From: an uncultured Cohaesibacter sp. | GTDB taxonomy: Bacteria; Pseudomonadota; Alphaproteobacteria; Rhizobiales; Cohaesibacteraceae | NCBI RefSeq assembly: GCF_963667045.1 | Contig: NZ_OY762934.1 | Location: 3,843,501 to 3,907,500 of the forward strand | Reading direction: 5' to 3' | DNA: 64,000 nucleotides | In this document: one piece after another, positions 16,582 through 25,461 of the stretch | Layout: every line of letters starts with the position of its first letter | How positions within the stretch are numbered: the first letter of the stretch is position 1 | Notes under the pieces: generated by a model | What the model was told of the DNA's origin: nothing | The model's input: the letters and a program-made list of their open reading frames with translations, nothing else | Databases searched by the model: none | Program-made: the position numbers and the translations under genes

Positions 16582-18108
16582 TTGATAATCAGTGAACTGC
16601 AAAACAAGCTCGCAACATGGGCCGAGAAAGAACCAGACCGACGGTTTGATCGACTACTCAGGCTCATTGCTAATCGGGATTGGCTTGCCGAGTCCGCCCG
16701 AATTGTTCTTGCGTCAAGTGGCGCTCGAACACCGGGTATTGACGGAATGGATAAGAGGCGTCTGCAAATCGAGTTGGACCACCATCTTGCTAATTTGCGG
16801 GTGAACCTGCTGAACGGGAGCTACTGCCCCCAGCCGGTCAAACGTATCTATATCCCGAAATCAAATGGCAAGCTACGCCCACTGGGTATTCCCACCCTGA
16901 TAGACCGTATTGTCCAACGTGCCATGCTTATGGTGATGGAGCCAATATGGGAGAGCGACTTCCACCGTCTTTCCTATGGCTTCCGGCCTGAGCGCAGCGT
17001 GCATCACGCGGTCCGTACTGTGAAGATACAGCTTCAAGATTGCGGAGAAACAAGAGGTCGCTGGGTCATAGAAGGTGATTTGGCGAGCTACTTCGATACC
17101 GTACATCACCGGCTGCTTATCACATGTGTGCGGCAGCGTATCAGAGACAGGCGGTTTGTTGAACTTCTCTGGCGTATCCTTAAATCAGGCCACATCGACC
17201 GTGGCTTGTTCAAGGCTTCCAGTGAAGGTGTTCCGCAAGGGGGCGTACTGTCTCCTCTCCTTTCCAACATCATGCTCCATGAGTTTGATATGTGGCTGGA
17301 GGCGAAGTACCTGAACAAGAAAGCCCGCAAGGATCGCTGGGCATGGAACTTCGGCATCAAGCAAGGTCGCCCCATTGCTGTTCGAGAGAACCGGCAATGG
17401 AAACCGGCTGCTGCCTATTGTCGGTATGCCGATGACTTCGTTGTTATCGTCAAAGGAACAAAGGCCCATGCAATGAAGATCCGTGAAGAATGCCGTGCCT
17501 TTCTGGAAGGCCGCCTGAAATTGACGTTGAATATGGAGAAAACCCATATCACCCACGTCAATGATGGTTTTGTCTTTCTGGGGCATCGGATCATTCGCAA
17601 GCGAGGGAAACGCGGACAGATGTCCGTTGTCACGACAATACCCAAGGAAAAGGCCAAGGGGTTTGTTCACAAACTCACGCAGACCCTTTCCGGCAATCAT
17701 AGCATCAGTGCGGTTAACATGGTTGACCGCCTTAACCGTCAGTTGGCGGGATGGGCGGCCTTCTACAAGTTCACTGACTTTACAGCTTATGTCTTCCAGC
17801 GCATAGACTCTGCCGTGTTCTGGAAAATGGCGCACTGGCTGGGGTGCAAATACCGATCCCGCATCAAACCCTTAATGCGGAAATGGTTCAGAGCCCCACA
17901 AGCTGGCAAAGCCAAGACATGGCTGATCTATGGAATAAGTGAACAGGGTCATCGCATTGGCAAGGATCTGCGGCGCTTGGTAGCAAGCCCAAAAGCTCAG
18001 TTCCGATGGAGGAACCCGGATAGAAATCCGTATATCTTCCGCATGGAAGATCGTTCCACAATCACGTCTCGATACTATGATGTTGCAATGGCCATGGGCC
18101 AAGCTTGA
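16582..18108 (+). CDS. ltrA: Group II intron reverse transcriptase/maturase
   Basis: A 508-residue intron-encoded protein. Reverse transcriptase blocks are clear: PGIDGM near residues 51-56, the IPKSNGKLRPLGIPT segment, a QGGVLSPLLSN motif and the catalytic YADD in YCRYADDFV. The maturase (X/GIIM) domain follows from about residue 365 (LNRQLAGWAAFYKFTD). I see no HNH endonuclease at the C-terminus. It should help splicing of its host intron and retro-insertion into DNA. The start is TTG at 16582 preceded by GAGGTGAA; the ORF has no obvious defect. Confidence 0.88.
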   Translation: MIISELQNKLATWAEKEPDRRFDRLLRLIANRDWLAESARIVLASSGARTPGIDGMDKRRLQIELDHHLANLRVNLLNGSYCPQPVKRIYIPKSNGKLRPLGIPTLIDRIVQRAMLMVMEPIWESDFHRLSYGFRPERSVHHAVRTVKIQLQDCGETRGRWVIEGDLASYFDTVHHRLLITCVRQRIRDRRFVELLWRILKSGHIDRGLFKASSEGVPQGGVLSPLLSNIMLHEFDMWLEAKYLNKKARKDRWAWNFGIKQGRPIAVRENRQWKPAAAYCRYADDFVVIVKGTKAHAMKIREECRAFLEGRLKLTLNMEKTHITHVNDGFVFLGHRIIRKRGKRGQMSVVTTIPKEKAKGFVHKLTQTLSGNHSISAVNMVDRLNRQLAGWAAFYKFTDFTAYVFQRIDSAVFWKMAHWLGCKYRSRIKPLMRKWFRAPQAGKAKTWLIYGISEQGHRIGKDLRRLVASPKAQFRWRNPDRNPYIFRMEDRSTITSRYYDVAMAMGQA

Positions 18109-18113
18109 ATGGA

Positions 18114-18182
18114 GAGCCGTATGCGCTGAGAGGTGCACGTACGGTTCGGGGAGGAGAAGCGCAATTGCGCTTCTTACTCCAC
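18114..18182 (+). ncRNA. Group II intron domains V and VI
   Basis: Domain V is the 34-base hairpin at 18114-18147, starting GAGCCGTATG with the AGC catalytic triad in the lower stem and closing with a GAGA-type loop. Domain VI at 18148-18182 is a hairpin around GCGCAATTGCGC with an unpaired A in TTACTCC, eight bases or so from the 3' end, the likely branch point. The intron ends directly after it. Confidence 0.85.
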
Positions 18183-18642
18183 TTCCGATGGCCAAGGGCT
18201 TTGTGTATCTTTGCGCCGTTGTCGACTGGTTCAGCCGCCGGGTCTTGTCCTGGCGCTTGTCGATTACGCTGGAAACGGCTTTTTGCATTGAGGCTTTTCA
18301 TGACGCGTTGTCACGTTATCCCAAGCCAGAGATAATCAATACGGACCAGGGTAGCCAGTTCACATCAACCGACTTCACGCAAATGCTGAAAGACGCCAAA
18401 ATCAAAATCTCGATGGATGGCAAGGGGCATGGCGGGACAATGTCTTTGTCGAACGGCTCTGGCGTTCAGTCAAATACGAGGAGGTTTATCTGCATGCCTA
18501 CAAATCTGTGCCAGAGGCTCACCAAGGCATCGGAAAATATTTTGCATTCTACAACACCCGCCGCCCACATTCATCGCTTGACCGGATGACCCCGGATCAG
18601 GTCTACTTCAACCAAACGCTGCCAGAAAATCTGGCCGCATAA

Positions 18643-18857
18643 CCAACACCAAAATCCAGTTATAATCAGACATAAAACTGTTCAAACAAACCGAGCCACT
18701 TCATTAGCGCTGCAGCAGAGTTTCTTGCAAAACTTTCAGTTTATGGATAGGTCATATATTTAAGAGTACTTGGGCCTTCTTCGCTTCCCACTCAAAACCT
18801 GACTTCCAGATATTTTTCAAGATTTTCTTGGGTCCCTTCCCAACCAACTGCAACTGA
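18643..18857. other. IS3 right end and short intergenic stretch
   Basis: The IS3-type right terminal sequence ends at about 18703 (complement begins TGAAGTGGCTCGG). The rest up to the lysR stop shows no gene or clear signal. Confidence 0.5.
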
Positions 18858-19754
18858 CTACCGCGTGCCCACCGCTTCTTTCATTGCGTCCTTAAACGCC
18901 TCGACAATCCTCCGCTGCGGGCTATTTTCATTTTCTACGAAAACCATATCGAAGCAAAGCTTGGTAGAAACCGGTCGTGCCGTGACGTGCTCATTGGCCA
19001 ATGCCCTGTAGACGAGTGAATCGACGATACTGATGCATTGAAGTGCTTTGACCAGCCCGATGGCAAAGGATGGGGCAAAGGAAGTCATGATCTTGTTTGG
19101 CGTCACGTTAGCCCGCTCGAACGCTTCCATTACCGTGTGACCAATAGGGGCATGCGGGCTGAGCAAAACACTTGGATAGACGGCAAAATCCTCGAGATCC
19201 ACAAACTCTTTACGTGCCAAAGGGTGCGTCGCCGGCATAATTGCAACCAGCGTTTCTTCACGCAGTATGGTAATGCGCAGTCCTGCTTGTGGCTGAACCG
19301 AGCCGGCCAATCCCACATCAATAATCCCCGAGCGGATGGCTCTGATCTGCTCGATGGCCCGACCGCTGTCAACTGTAACTTCAGTTCTTGGAACCTTGTG
19401 TCGCCAAATCTCAAGCGCCTTTGGCAGCAATTCGAAGGCCACAGACGTAGCCGACATGATGCGCAGAGCCTCCCCTTCACCGGAGCGGATGGCCTCGACA
19501 TTATTCTCCACTCTTTCCATGCCTTCTATGAGGCCGGTGGTATCTGAATAGAAGCGCTGAGCTTCCCAGGTGGGTTCCGTTCGCCCCTTTTCCCGTGCAA
19601 ACAGTGCAAAGCCCAACTCGTCTTCAAGCACAGCGATATGTCGGCTCACGGTCGGCTGTGATAATCCCATTCTTCGGGCGGCCTGACGAATGCTGCCAAT
19701 CTCGTAAATGGCTCGAAAAATCTTGAGGCGCTGAAAGTTCAGAGGGCGTTTCAT
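18858..19754 (-). CDS. LysR-family transcription regulator of the TRAP operon
   Basis: A 298-residue LysR regulator: N-terminal winged HTH (RQAARRMGLSQPTVSRHIAVLE, in two stretches about residues 24-45) and a C-terminal effector-binding domain. I chose ATG 19754 (MKRPLNFQRLKIF) because the HTH then begins at the normal position; longer frames would add an implausible 52-residue leader. It is divergent from the TRAP transporter genes, so it probably responds to the transported acid and activates that operon. Confidence 0.85.
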   Translation of the reverse strand: MKRPLNFQRLKIFRAIYEIGSIRQAARRMGLSQPTVSRHIAVLEDELGFALFAREKGRTEPTWEAQRFYSDTTGLIEGMERVENNVEAIRSGEGEALRIMSATSVAFELLPKALEIWRHKVPRTEVTVDSGRAIEQIRAIRSGIIDVGLAGSVQPQAGLRITILREETLVAIMPATHPLARKEFVDLEDFAVYPSVLLSPHAPIGHTVMEAFERANVTPNKIMTSFAPSFAIGLVKALQCISIVDSLVYRALANEHVTARPVSTKLCFDMVFVENENSPQRRIVEAFKDAMKEAVGTR

Positions 19755-19883
19755 TGAAGGTATATTCCGATTGTGAGAAGGCTTCAGACTGACCAAACAT
19801 TGTGCAAATCTTGATTTGCTGAAAAATTGTTCAAATCCACTGAGGTCGTCATCGAAAAAAGGCGTAACAATACAACTCACCAT

Positions 19884-19898
19884 ATAGCATATCACTAT
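19884..19898. promoter_or_regulatory. Candidate LysR box in the lysR/dctM intergenic region
   Basis: ATAG-N7-CTAT is a palindrome with the T-N11-A form recognised by LysR proteins. It lies about 75-90 bases before dctM, in the 217-base divergent region. Supported by form and position only. Confidence 0.35.
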
Positions 19899-19971
19899 CA
19901 CATGCAGCAAATTTACGGTTTGACTTCACATTCAGCTTGCCTCTTTAGATGGTGCAAAGGAGACAAACAGA

Positions 19972-21255
19972 ATGCCAATCATCCCTCTGCTGTTTTTATT
20001 TGCAGCCATTATGTCTGGTGCGGGCATTGCCTATTTTGTGGGAAGTGCATCTGTCATTGCTTTCGTCACGGAAGATCACGCCCGCTTTCTTGCAGCATTG
20101 CCACAGCGTGTGATGGGGCAACTCAATGTCTTCGCTTTTCTGGCCATGCCCCTGTTCATCCTGACAGGGGAATTGATGAACAGAGGTGGCGTAACCGAAG
20201 CCCTGATCAAATTTTCCATGTCGATCATGGGGCGCTTCAAGGGCGGCCTCGGACATGTGAATATCATGACATCCGTGTTCTTTGCTGGTGTCTCAGGATC
20301 TGCAACGGCAGATGCCGCGGCTTTGGGCAACACTCTGGTCCCAGAAATGGAAAAGCAGGGGTACGATAAGGATTATGCTGCCGCTGTAACGGCTGCCTCG
20401 TCAATCATTGGCCCGATCATTCCTCCATCTGTGATTCTCATCTTTTATGGCGCGCTGATGAATACCTCTGTCGTTGCCCTGTTTGCTGGCGGCATCGTTC
20501 CGGGGTTGCTGCTTGCTGCCGTTCTTATGGTCATCAACGCCATTCTCGCCCATCGCTACGACCATCCGGGTGGGCGAAATGCCGATATTCCGCGCTTCTT
20601 CCCTTCGCTGCTGCATGCCCTTCCCGCACTGTCTTTGCCGGTGATTATCATGAGTGGCATTTTAATGGGCTTCATGACGCCTGCTGAAGCTGCTGGTCTG
20701 GCATCCGTAACGGCTATTCTCGTTGGCTGGTATTATGGTCGCCTGAAACCTCGTGATATTCTCATTGCTCTTGAACGCACCGCTGTGCTGACCGGTGCTG
20801 TCTTCATAATTCTGGTTGCCATCGCCACCTTTGGGTATCTCATGTCCATTGAACGGCTGCCTCAGGCTTTGGTCGCTCTCGTCAAGGATATGGACCTCAG
20901 CAAGACTCAGTATCTGCTCATGCTCAATGTGATCTTTCTTATCGCCGGCATGTTGATGGATGTGAAGGCTGCACTAGCTCTTTTAGGACCCTTGCTCATT
21001 CCTCCCGCGATCCTGCTCGGCGTCGATCCTACCCACATGGGCATTCTGATTGGCTTCAACCTCACAGTTGGCCTTTTAACGCCACCATTGGGCGGCGTGC
21101 TGCTTATTCTCGCAACGGTTCTGAAGATGGATTACTGGCGGCTTGTACGCGGCGTCTTCCCATTCCTGATAGCAGAGCTGATTTTGCTCGGAGCGCTGAT
21201 CTTTGTACCAGAGCTGACCCTCGCGCTCCCGCGTTACCTTGGCTTGCTAACCTAA
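19972..21255 (+). CDS. dctM: TRAP transporter large permease (DctM)
   Basis: A 427-residue membrane protein with about twelve hydrophobic segments, the ion-coupled channel subunit of a tripartite ATP-independent transporter. Family motifs are visible, such as FAGVSGSATADAAALG (near residues 104-119) and IIGPIIPPS (near 145). It is the first gene of the operon. The order M-P-Q is unusual, since P-Q-M is the common one. It works with the binding protein and small permease encoded next. Confidence 0.92.
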   Translation: MPIIPLLFLFAAIMSGAGIAYFVGSASVIAFVTEDHARFLAALPQRVMGQLNVFAFLAMPLFILTGELMNRGGVTEALIKFSMSIMGRFKGGLGHVNIMTSVFFAGVSGSATADAAALGNTLVPEMEKQGYDKDYAAAVTAASSIIGPIIPPSVILIFYGALMNTSVVALFAGGIVPGLLLAAVLMVINAILAHRYDHPGGRNADIPRFFPSLLHALPALSLPVIIMSGILMGFMTPAEAAGLASVTAILVGWYYGRLKPRDILIALERTAVLTGAVFIILVAIATFGYLMSIERLPQALVALVKDMDLSKTQYLLMLNVIFLIAGMLMDVKAALALLGPLLIPPAILLGVDPTHMGILIGFNLTVGLLTPPLGGVLLILATVLKMDYWRLVRGVFPFLIAELILLGALIFVPELTLALPRYLGLLT

Positions 21256-21311
21256 TTTCTCGCAAAAAATACAAAAATATCAAAAACCTGTCCAGACTAA
21301 GGAACCAACCC

Positions 21312-22286
21312 ATGAACTTCAGAACACTTTTGGCTTCGGTCGCCCTGTCAGCCTTTCTTGCCGGTCCCTCACTTGCAATGGATCCTATCAATATAGCTTT
21401 TGCTGGCCCTGAAGACGCCAGCGTCGATGGCGAATATGTCTTTGCCAAGACCTTCAAGGATACGATCGCAGAACACGGCGTGGACGTGACAATCCATCCA
21501 AACGGAACCCTCGGCAAGGAAGACGAGCGCCTAGATCAGACAAGCCAGGGTCTCATCGAGATTGATCTCGGCAGCCCGACGATGCTGTTCAAGATGTCAA
21601 AAAGCGCCCCTTCTCTTTATCTGCCCTTCCTGTTCCAGAGTGAAAAGCAATGGGATGATGTCATTGCCAAATCGGGCATTCTTGAGAAGATCAACGAGGA
21701 TGCTGCCAACTACGGCGCGCGCGTGCCTGGCTTCAATATGCGCGGCGGTCTTGTCGGCATCTTCACGACAGACATTCCAGTCACCAAGATGTCTGACCTG
21801 AAAGGCGTGCGTTTGCGCGCACAAAACGGCGATCAGATCAAGTTTTTTGAAAGCTGGGGCGCAAAAGGGACTGTTGTGAGCTTTGCAGAAGTGCCGAACG
21901 CTCTTCAAACCGGTGTGGCGCAGGGCTATTTCAACCCGCCATCTTCCGCAATCAAGGCGCGTCACACGGACCTGCTCAAGGAATTCACCCCGCTTGATGC
22001 CCTGCCGGTTGCTCGTGTGATCATCATGTCGAAAGACTGGTATGATGGTTTGACAGACGAAGAACGCGGCTGGGTAGATGAGGCCTATGATAAAGCCATT
22101 GCGGCCAACCGTGCATGGTCTGCCGAATATGGGGCCGCAGCAATCGACCAGCTGGCAGATCTTGGTGTTAGCGTCAATCCGTTGGAGCCGGGCGAGCGCG
22201 AGAAGTTCGTGAAGGCCGTGACAGCGATCTGGCCAGAAATTGGTGACAAGGACGTCATCGAGAAGGTCCAGGCAGCTCTCAAGTAA
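21312..22286 (+). CDS. dctP: TRAP transporter solute-binding protein (DctP)
   Basis: A 324-residue periplasmic binding protein. A signal peptide of about 22 residues ends ...AGPSLA. The mature protein has the DctP fold, with the characteristic segment around residues 150-185 (KGVRLRAQNGDQIKFFESWGA), where an Arg usually holds the carboxylate of the ligand. This suggests an organic acid. It sits 56 bases after dctM and 41 bases before dctQ. The ligand cannot be named from sequence. Confidence 0.9.
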   Translation: MNFRTLLASVALSAFLAGPSLAMDPINIAFAGPEDASVDGEYVFAKTFKDTIAEHGVDVTIHPNGTLGKEDERLDQTSQGLIEIDLGSPTMLFKMSKSAPSLYLPFLFQSEKQWDDVIAKSGILEKINEDAANYGARVPGFNMRGGLVGIFTTDIPVTKMSDLKGVRLRAQNGDQIKFFESWGAKGTVVSFAEVPNALQTGVAQGYFNPPSSAIKARHTDLLKEFTPLDALPVARVIIMSKDWYDGLTDEERGWVDEAYDKAIAANRAWSAEYGAAAIDQLADLGVSVNPLEPGEREKFVKAVTAIWPEIGDKDVIEKVQAALK

Positions 22287-22327
22287 AAAGTGATGAACAG
22301 GCAGCCTCACACGGAAAGGGTAAAACC

Positions 22328-22891
22328 ATGCTAGTGTCACTCTCCAGAACACTGAATGGCGTCAGTCTGCGTATCAATCGCATAACAATGGCCTTCGCTT
22401 GCCTGTTTCTCCTTCTCATGGTCGCAATGATCTGCCTGCAGGTCATTGCGCGCTATGGCTTTGCCTCTCCGCCAGCATGGACAGAGGAAATCGCGCGCTA
22501 TGCAATGGTATGGGTGGGATTGCTTGGCGCCAGCGTTTCGTTTCATGAGAATTTTGACCCGTCTTTGGCCAAAATTCCTGCGACATTTCCACGTTGGCTA
22601 CGTCTTGCAACCGCACTTGTCCGTGCAACAGCGGTTCTCGTCTTTCTGACGCCCATCCTCTGGTACTGCTTTTTCGGACCCGGAGCCAATTTCACGCGCA
22701 GCTTTCTCGTGCGTAACACGACGATGGTGGCAGAAACAATTCCGATGCCTTTGATATTCGTGGCGATCAGTGTTCCCATTTTCATATTGGTCACTCTGTT
22801 CCATGGTCTGGCACGCACCTTCTCCACGCTCGCAGACCTTCCCACAAGAACTGATCTAGATGACAAAAGCACTCCCCATGAAACAGACTAA
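22328..22891 (+). CDS. dctQ: TRAP transporter small permease (DctQ)
   Basis: A 187-residue protein with four hydrophobic segments and the family motif around residues 50-70 (PPAWTEEIARYAMVWVGLLG). It is the small membrane subunit that joins DctM. A GGAAAGGG ribosome site precedes the ATG. Its 3' end overlaps the start of the amidohydrolase gene by 32 bases. Confidence 0.88.
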   Translation: MLVSLSRTLNGVSLRINRITMAFACLFLLLMVAMICLQVIARYGFASPPAWTEEIARYAMVWVGLLGASVSFHENFDPSLAKIPATFPRWLRLATALVRATAVLVFLTPILWYCFFGPGANFTRSFLVRNTTMVAETIPMPLIFVAISVPIFILVTLFHGLARTFSTLADLPTRTDLDDKSTPHETD

Positions 22892-24059
22892 AGCATCGTC
22901 TCTTGCTGCCGACAAAGACTTCCTCTCCCGCATTTCAGCAATTCGTCAACAGATCCACAGCCACCCCGAAACCGCTTTCGAGGAAGACAAGACTTCCGAT
23001 CTGGTTGCAGACTTCCTCAAGAAACTCGGTCTTGAGGTGCACCGCGGCCTTGCCAAAACTGGTGTTGTAGGCACCCTCAAGGGGCGCCTTTCTGGTGACC
23101 GGACGATTGGTCTGCGCGCCGATATGGATGCGTTGTTTATCACCGAAGACACCGGCAAGAGCTACAGCTCACAGGTTCCGGGCAAGATGCATGCCTGCGG
23201 TCATGATGGCCATACGGCAATGCTTCTTGGTGCCGCCGAGAAACTAGCGCAAAATCCGGATTTTGCCGGAACCGTGCATTTTATCTTCCAGCCCGGTGAA
23301 GAAGGCGTTGGCGGCGGTCGGGTGATGATAGAAGAAGGGCTGTTTGACCTGTTCCCGTGTGAGGCGGTCTATGGGATGCATAATATGCCCAAAACCAAAG
23401 CCGGTGAATTCTCCATCCGCCCAGGCCCGATGATGTCAGCCGGCGACACTTGGGAATTGCATTTGCGCGGGACAGGTGGGCATGGTGCCATGCCACACAA
23501 GGGGACAGATCCGACCATGGCGCTGGGAACGTTTTTGGCTGGTCTTTCAACGATTGCTGCCCGAAATGTCGAGAGCTTCGATTCTGCCGTCGTCAGTGTC
23601 GGGCATATCAGTGCTGGCGATGCCATGAGCCCGAATATCATCCCGGCCGATGTATTCGTTCGCGGAACCGCTCGCACATTCAAACCTGAAACGCGCGATC
23701 TGGTCGAGTTGCGCATTGGCGAATTGGCACAGAACGCGGCGCAAATGCATAATTGCACGGCGGAGTATAATTTCATCCGGCGCTATCCATCTTTGGTCAA
23801 TCACAAGGCGGAAACAATCAAGGCGATTGCTGCTGCCACGGCCTCTGTTGGAGCTGACAGCGTCAACCCCGAGGCCGAGCGCGTAGGCGCGAGCGAGGAT
23901 TTCGCCTTCATGCTCGAAAAATGCCCGGGAGCCTACATTTGCCTGGGCAACGGCATCGAGTCTGCATTTGTTCATACACCCAAATTCGATTTCAACGATG
24001 ACATCATTCCGTTTGGTGTTTCCTATTGGCTAAACCTCGTGCAAGTGGAGCTGGGCTGA
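22860..24059 (+). CDS. M20D-family amidohydrolase (hippurate hydrolase type)
   Basis: A 399-residue metallo-hydrolase of the M20D group (HipO/AmhX/IAA-amino acid hydrolase). Metal ligands are Cys113 and His115 in ACGHDGH, the Glu147/Glu148 pair in PGEEG, His174 in GMHNM and a C-terminal His in FVHTPKFDF. The insert dimerisation domain covers about 190-305. These enzymes cleave N-acyl or N-aroyl amino acids. In this operon it probably removes an acyl or amide group from the imported compound. A second in-frame ATG at 22878 is an alternative start. It ends one base before the next gene starts. Confidence 0.88.
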   Translation: MTKALPMKQTKASSLAADKDFLSRISAIRQQIHSHPETAFEEDKTSDLVADFLKKLGLEVHRGLAKTGVVGTLKGRLSGDRTIGLRADMDALFITEDTGKSYSSQVPGKMHACGHDGHTAMLLGAAEKLAQNPDFAGTVHFIFQPGEEGVGGGRVMIEEGLFDLFPCEAVYGMHNMPKTKAGEFSIRPGPMMSAGDTWELHLRGTGGHGAMPHKGTDPTMALGTFLAGLSTIAARNVESFDSAVVSVGHISAGDAMSPNIIPADVFVRGTARTFKPETRDLVELRIGELAQNAAQMHNCTAEYNFIRRYPSLVNHKAETIKAIAAATASVGADSVNPEAERVGASEDFAFMLEKCPGAYICLGNGIESAFVHTPKFDFNDDIIPFGVSYWLNLVQVELG

Positions 24060-24060
24060 A

Positions 24061-25425
24061 ATGGTAACGCCACAAAGTGAATTGAATGGGATTGCAGCAC
24101 TCTCTGTTTGGGCAGCAGGCCTTGAGTCTATCGATGACGCACATCTCATTGAGCGGGCATCCAATGCGTTTGGCGACACGTTGGCTTGTGCCTTGGCGGG
24201 ACGTGGTGACAAAGCGACGCTAGCGGTTGCAAGAGCTGCTGAGCTCTCTCATGGTGCAGGTGGCGCCGCACTTTGGGGGATGGGGCAATCTCTCAGCATG
24301 GCAGGCGCCGCGCTCGTCAACGGGACGGCGGCACATGCTCTGGATTTTGACGACAATTTTGAGCCCTCCATGGCGCATGCGAGCGCGGTGCTGGTGCCTG
24401 CCCTTCTGGCAATGGCCTCCGGTCTTGAGCCCGTTGCAGGAAAACGGGCGCTTGCCGCCTACATCATCGGTATCGAGCTGCAGGCACGCATCGGACAGGT
24501 TATGCATCCCGATCATTATCGCGCGGGTTGGCACGCGACGTCGACGCTGGGGGCGATAGGCGCGGCTGGAGCATGTGCCTGGCTTGCGGGAGCCGATTCA
24601 GATGGCATAGCAAATGCCATGAGCCTCGCTTTTTCGCAGGCAGCAGGATCCAAGCTTCAATTCGGTAGTCAGGCCAAGCCAACCCATGCCGGTCTGGCGG
24701 CCCGGGCAGCGGTGACAGCGGCAGCACTCGCCAAAGCCGGCCTTGGCGCAAAAGAGGCATTTGCAACCGGACCATGGAGCTTTGCCGAGCTCTACAACGG
24801 CAATGGCAAGGAGCTTGATACAGACGGTTTGGGCAAGCGATGGGCGCTTTTGGATACGGGCCTGATGGTCAAACGGTTTCCGTGTTGCGCGGCCTCTCAT
24901 CGAGCGCTTGACGGCATTGAGTCCATGATCAGTGATCATGGTTTTGGTCTAGAAGATGTCCTCGAAATATCGATCGAACTGCCGGATATGCTCGCACGGA
25001 ACCTACGCTATGATGCGCCAGAAACAGAAGCTGAGGCGCGCTTCAGTCTGAGCTATCCGGTTCTGCTCATGGTGCAAAAGGGGGCACTTTCCCTGTTCGA
25101 TTTCACGCCTGAAGCACTGGCTTCAACACCTCTCAGAGCCCATTTTGAAAAAGTTCAGCGTGTACCGGTTCCTATGGGGCCTGAAGGCCCGAACATGCCC
25201 AACAAGATTACGGTCACTCTTTCAGATGGCACGGTTCTGCATCACATCCAGCACCATCTCGTCGGCAGTGGCTCCAATGCGCTTAACACGGATCAAAAAT
25301 CTGCAAAATTGTCCGATTGCCTAACTTGGGCGGAGCTATCTGATCGGCAGACGCAAATCTCTTCAGCCTTCAGGGCGCTGGAAAGTTGTAGTGACATCCT
25401 TGCCTGTCTCGCCCCTCTGGCCTGA
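24061..25425 (+). CDS. MmgE/PrpD family protein
   Basis: A 454-residue member of the MmgE/PrpD superfamily, which contains 2-methylcitrate dehydratase, cis-aconitate decarboxylase and iminodisuccinate epimerase. The two-domain fold is recognisable: the helical domain with NGTAAHALDFDD (near residues 92-103) and HPDHYRAGWHATST (about 150-163), then a smaller domain from about 270. It likely acts on a di- or tricarboxylic acid released or modified by the amidohydrolase. The exact reaction (dehydration, epimerisation or decarboxylation) is open. It follows the amidohydrolase by one base. Confidence 0.85.
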   Translation: MVTPQSELNGIAALSVWAAGLESIDDAHLIERASNAFGDTLACALAGRGDKATLAVARAAELSHGAGGAALWGMGQSLSMAGAALVNGTAAHALDFDDNFEPSMAHASAVLVPALLAMASGLEPVAGKRALAAYIIGIELQARIGQVMHPDHYRAGWHATSTLGAIGAAGACAWLAGADSDGIANAMSLAFSQAAGSKLQFGSQAKPTHAGLAARAAVTAAALAKAGLGAKEAFATGPWSFAELYNGNGKELDTDGLGKRWALLDTGLMVKRFPCCAASHRALDGIESMISDHGFGLEDVLEISIELPDMLARNLRYDAPETEAEARFSLSYPVLLMVQKGALSLFDFTPEALASTPLRAHFEKVQRVPVPMGPEGPNMPNKITVTLSDGTVLHHIQHHLVGSGSNALNTDQKSAKLSDCLTWAELSDRQTQISSAFRALESCSDILACLAPLA

Positions 25426-25461
25426 CATAAATAGCCAACAACAAAGAATTGAGAGACTGAG

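Larger units (their letters stand above)
15906..18182 (+). mobile_element. Complete group II intron inserted in the IS3 orfB
   Basis: The intron begins GTGCG at 15906 and ends in ...CTCCAC at 18182, the expected 5' and 3' ends (GUGYG and AY). It is 2277 bases long: RNA domains I-III before the ORF, a reverse transcriptase/maturase ORF in domain IV, and domains V and VI after it. The exon junction is exact, because removal restores the transposase reading frame at that point. It is inserted in the sense orientation of the host gene. Confidence 0.88.
15536..18642 (+). pseudogene. IS3-family OrfB transposase, interrupted by a group II intron and frameshifted
   Basis: Exon 1 (15536-15905) encodes the HTH_21 region and the first catalytic Asp in VWAMDISY. 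It is cut within the next codon at 15905/15906. Exon 2 resumes at 18183: joining A at 15905 to TT at 18183 gives an Ile codon and restores VWAMDISYIPMAKGFVY, the family sequence. Exon 2 carries the second Asp (INTDQGSQFT). A missing G in the run at 18424-18427 then shifts the frame. The remainder with the catalytic Glu (VERLWRSVKY) and the conserved tail ends at 18642. A typical IS3 right end follows to about 18703. Confidence 0.8.

Noticed and set aside
17185..17835. Open frame opposite the intron reverse transcriptase
   Set aside because: Antisense shadow without motifs; the maturase reading on the plus strand is certain.
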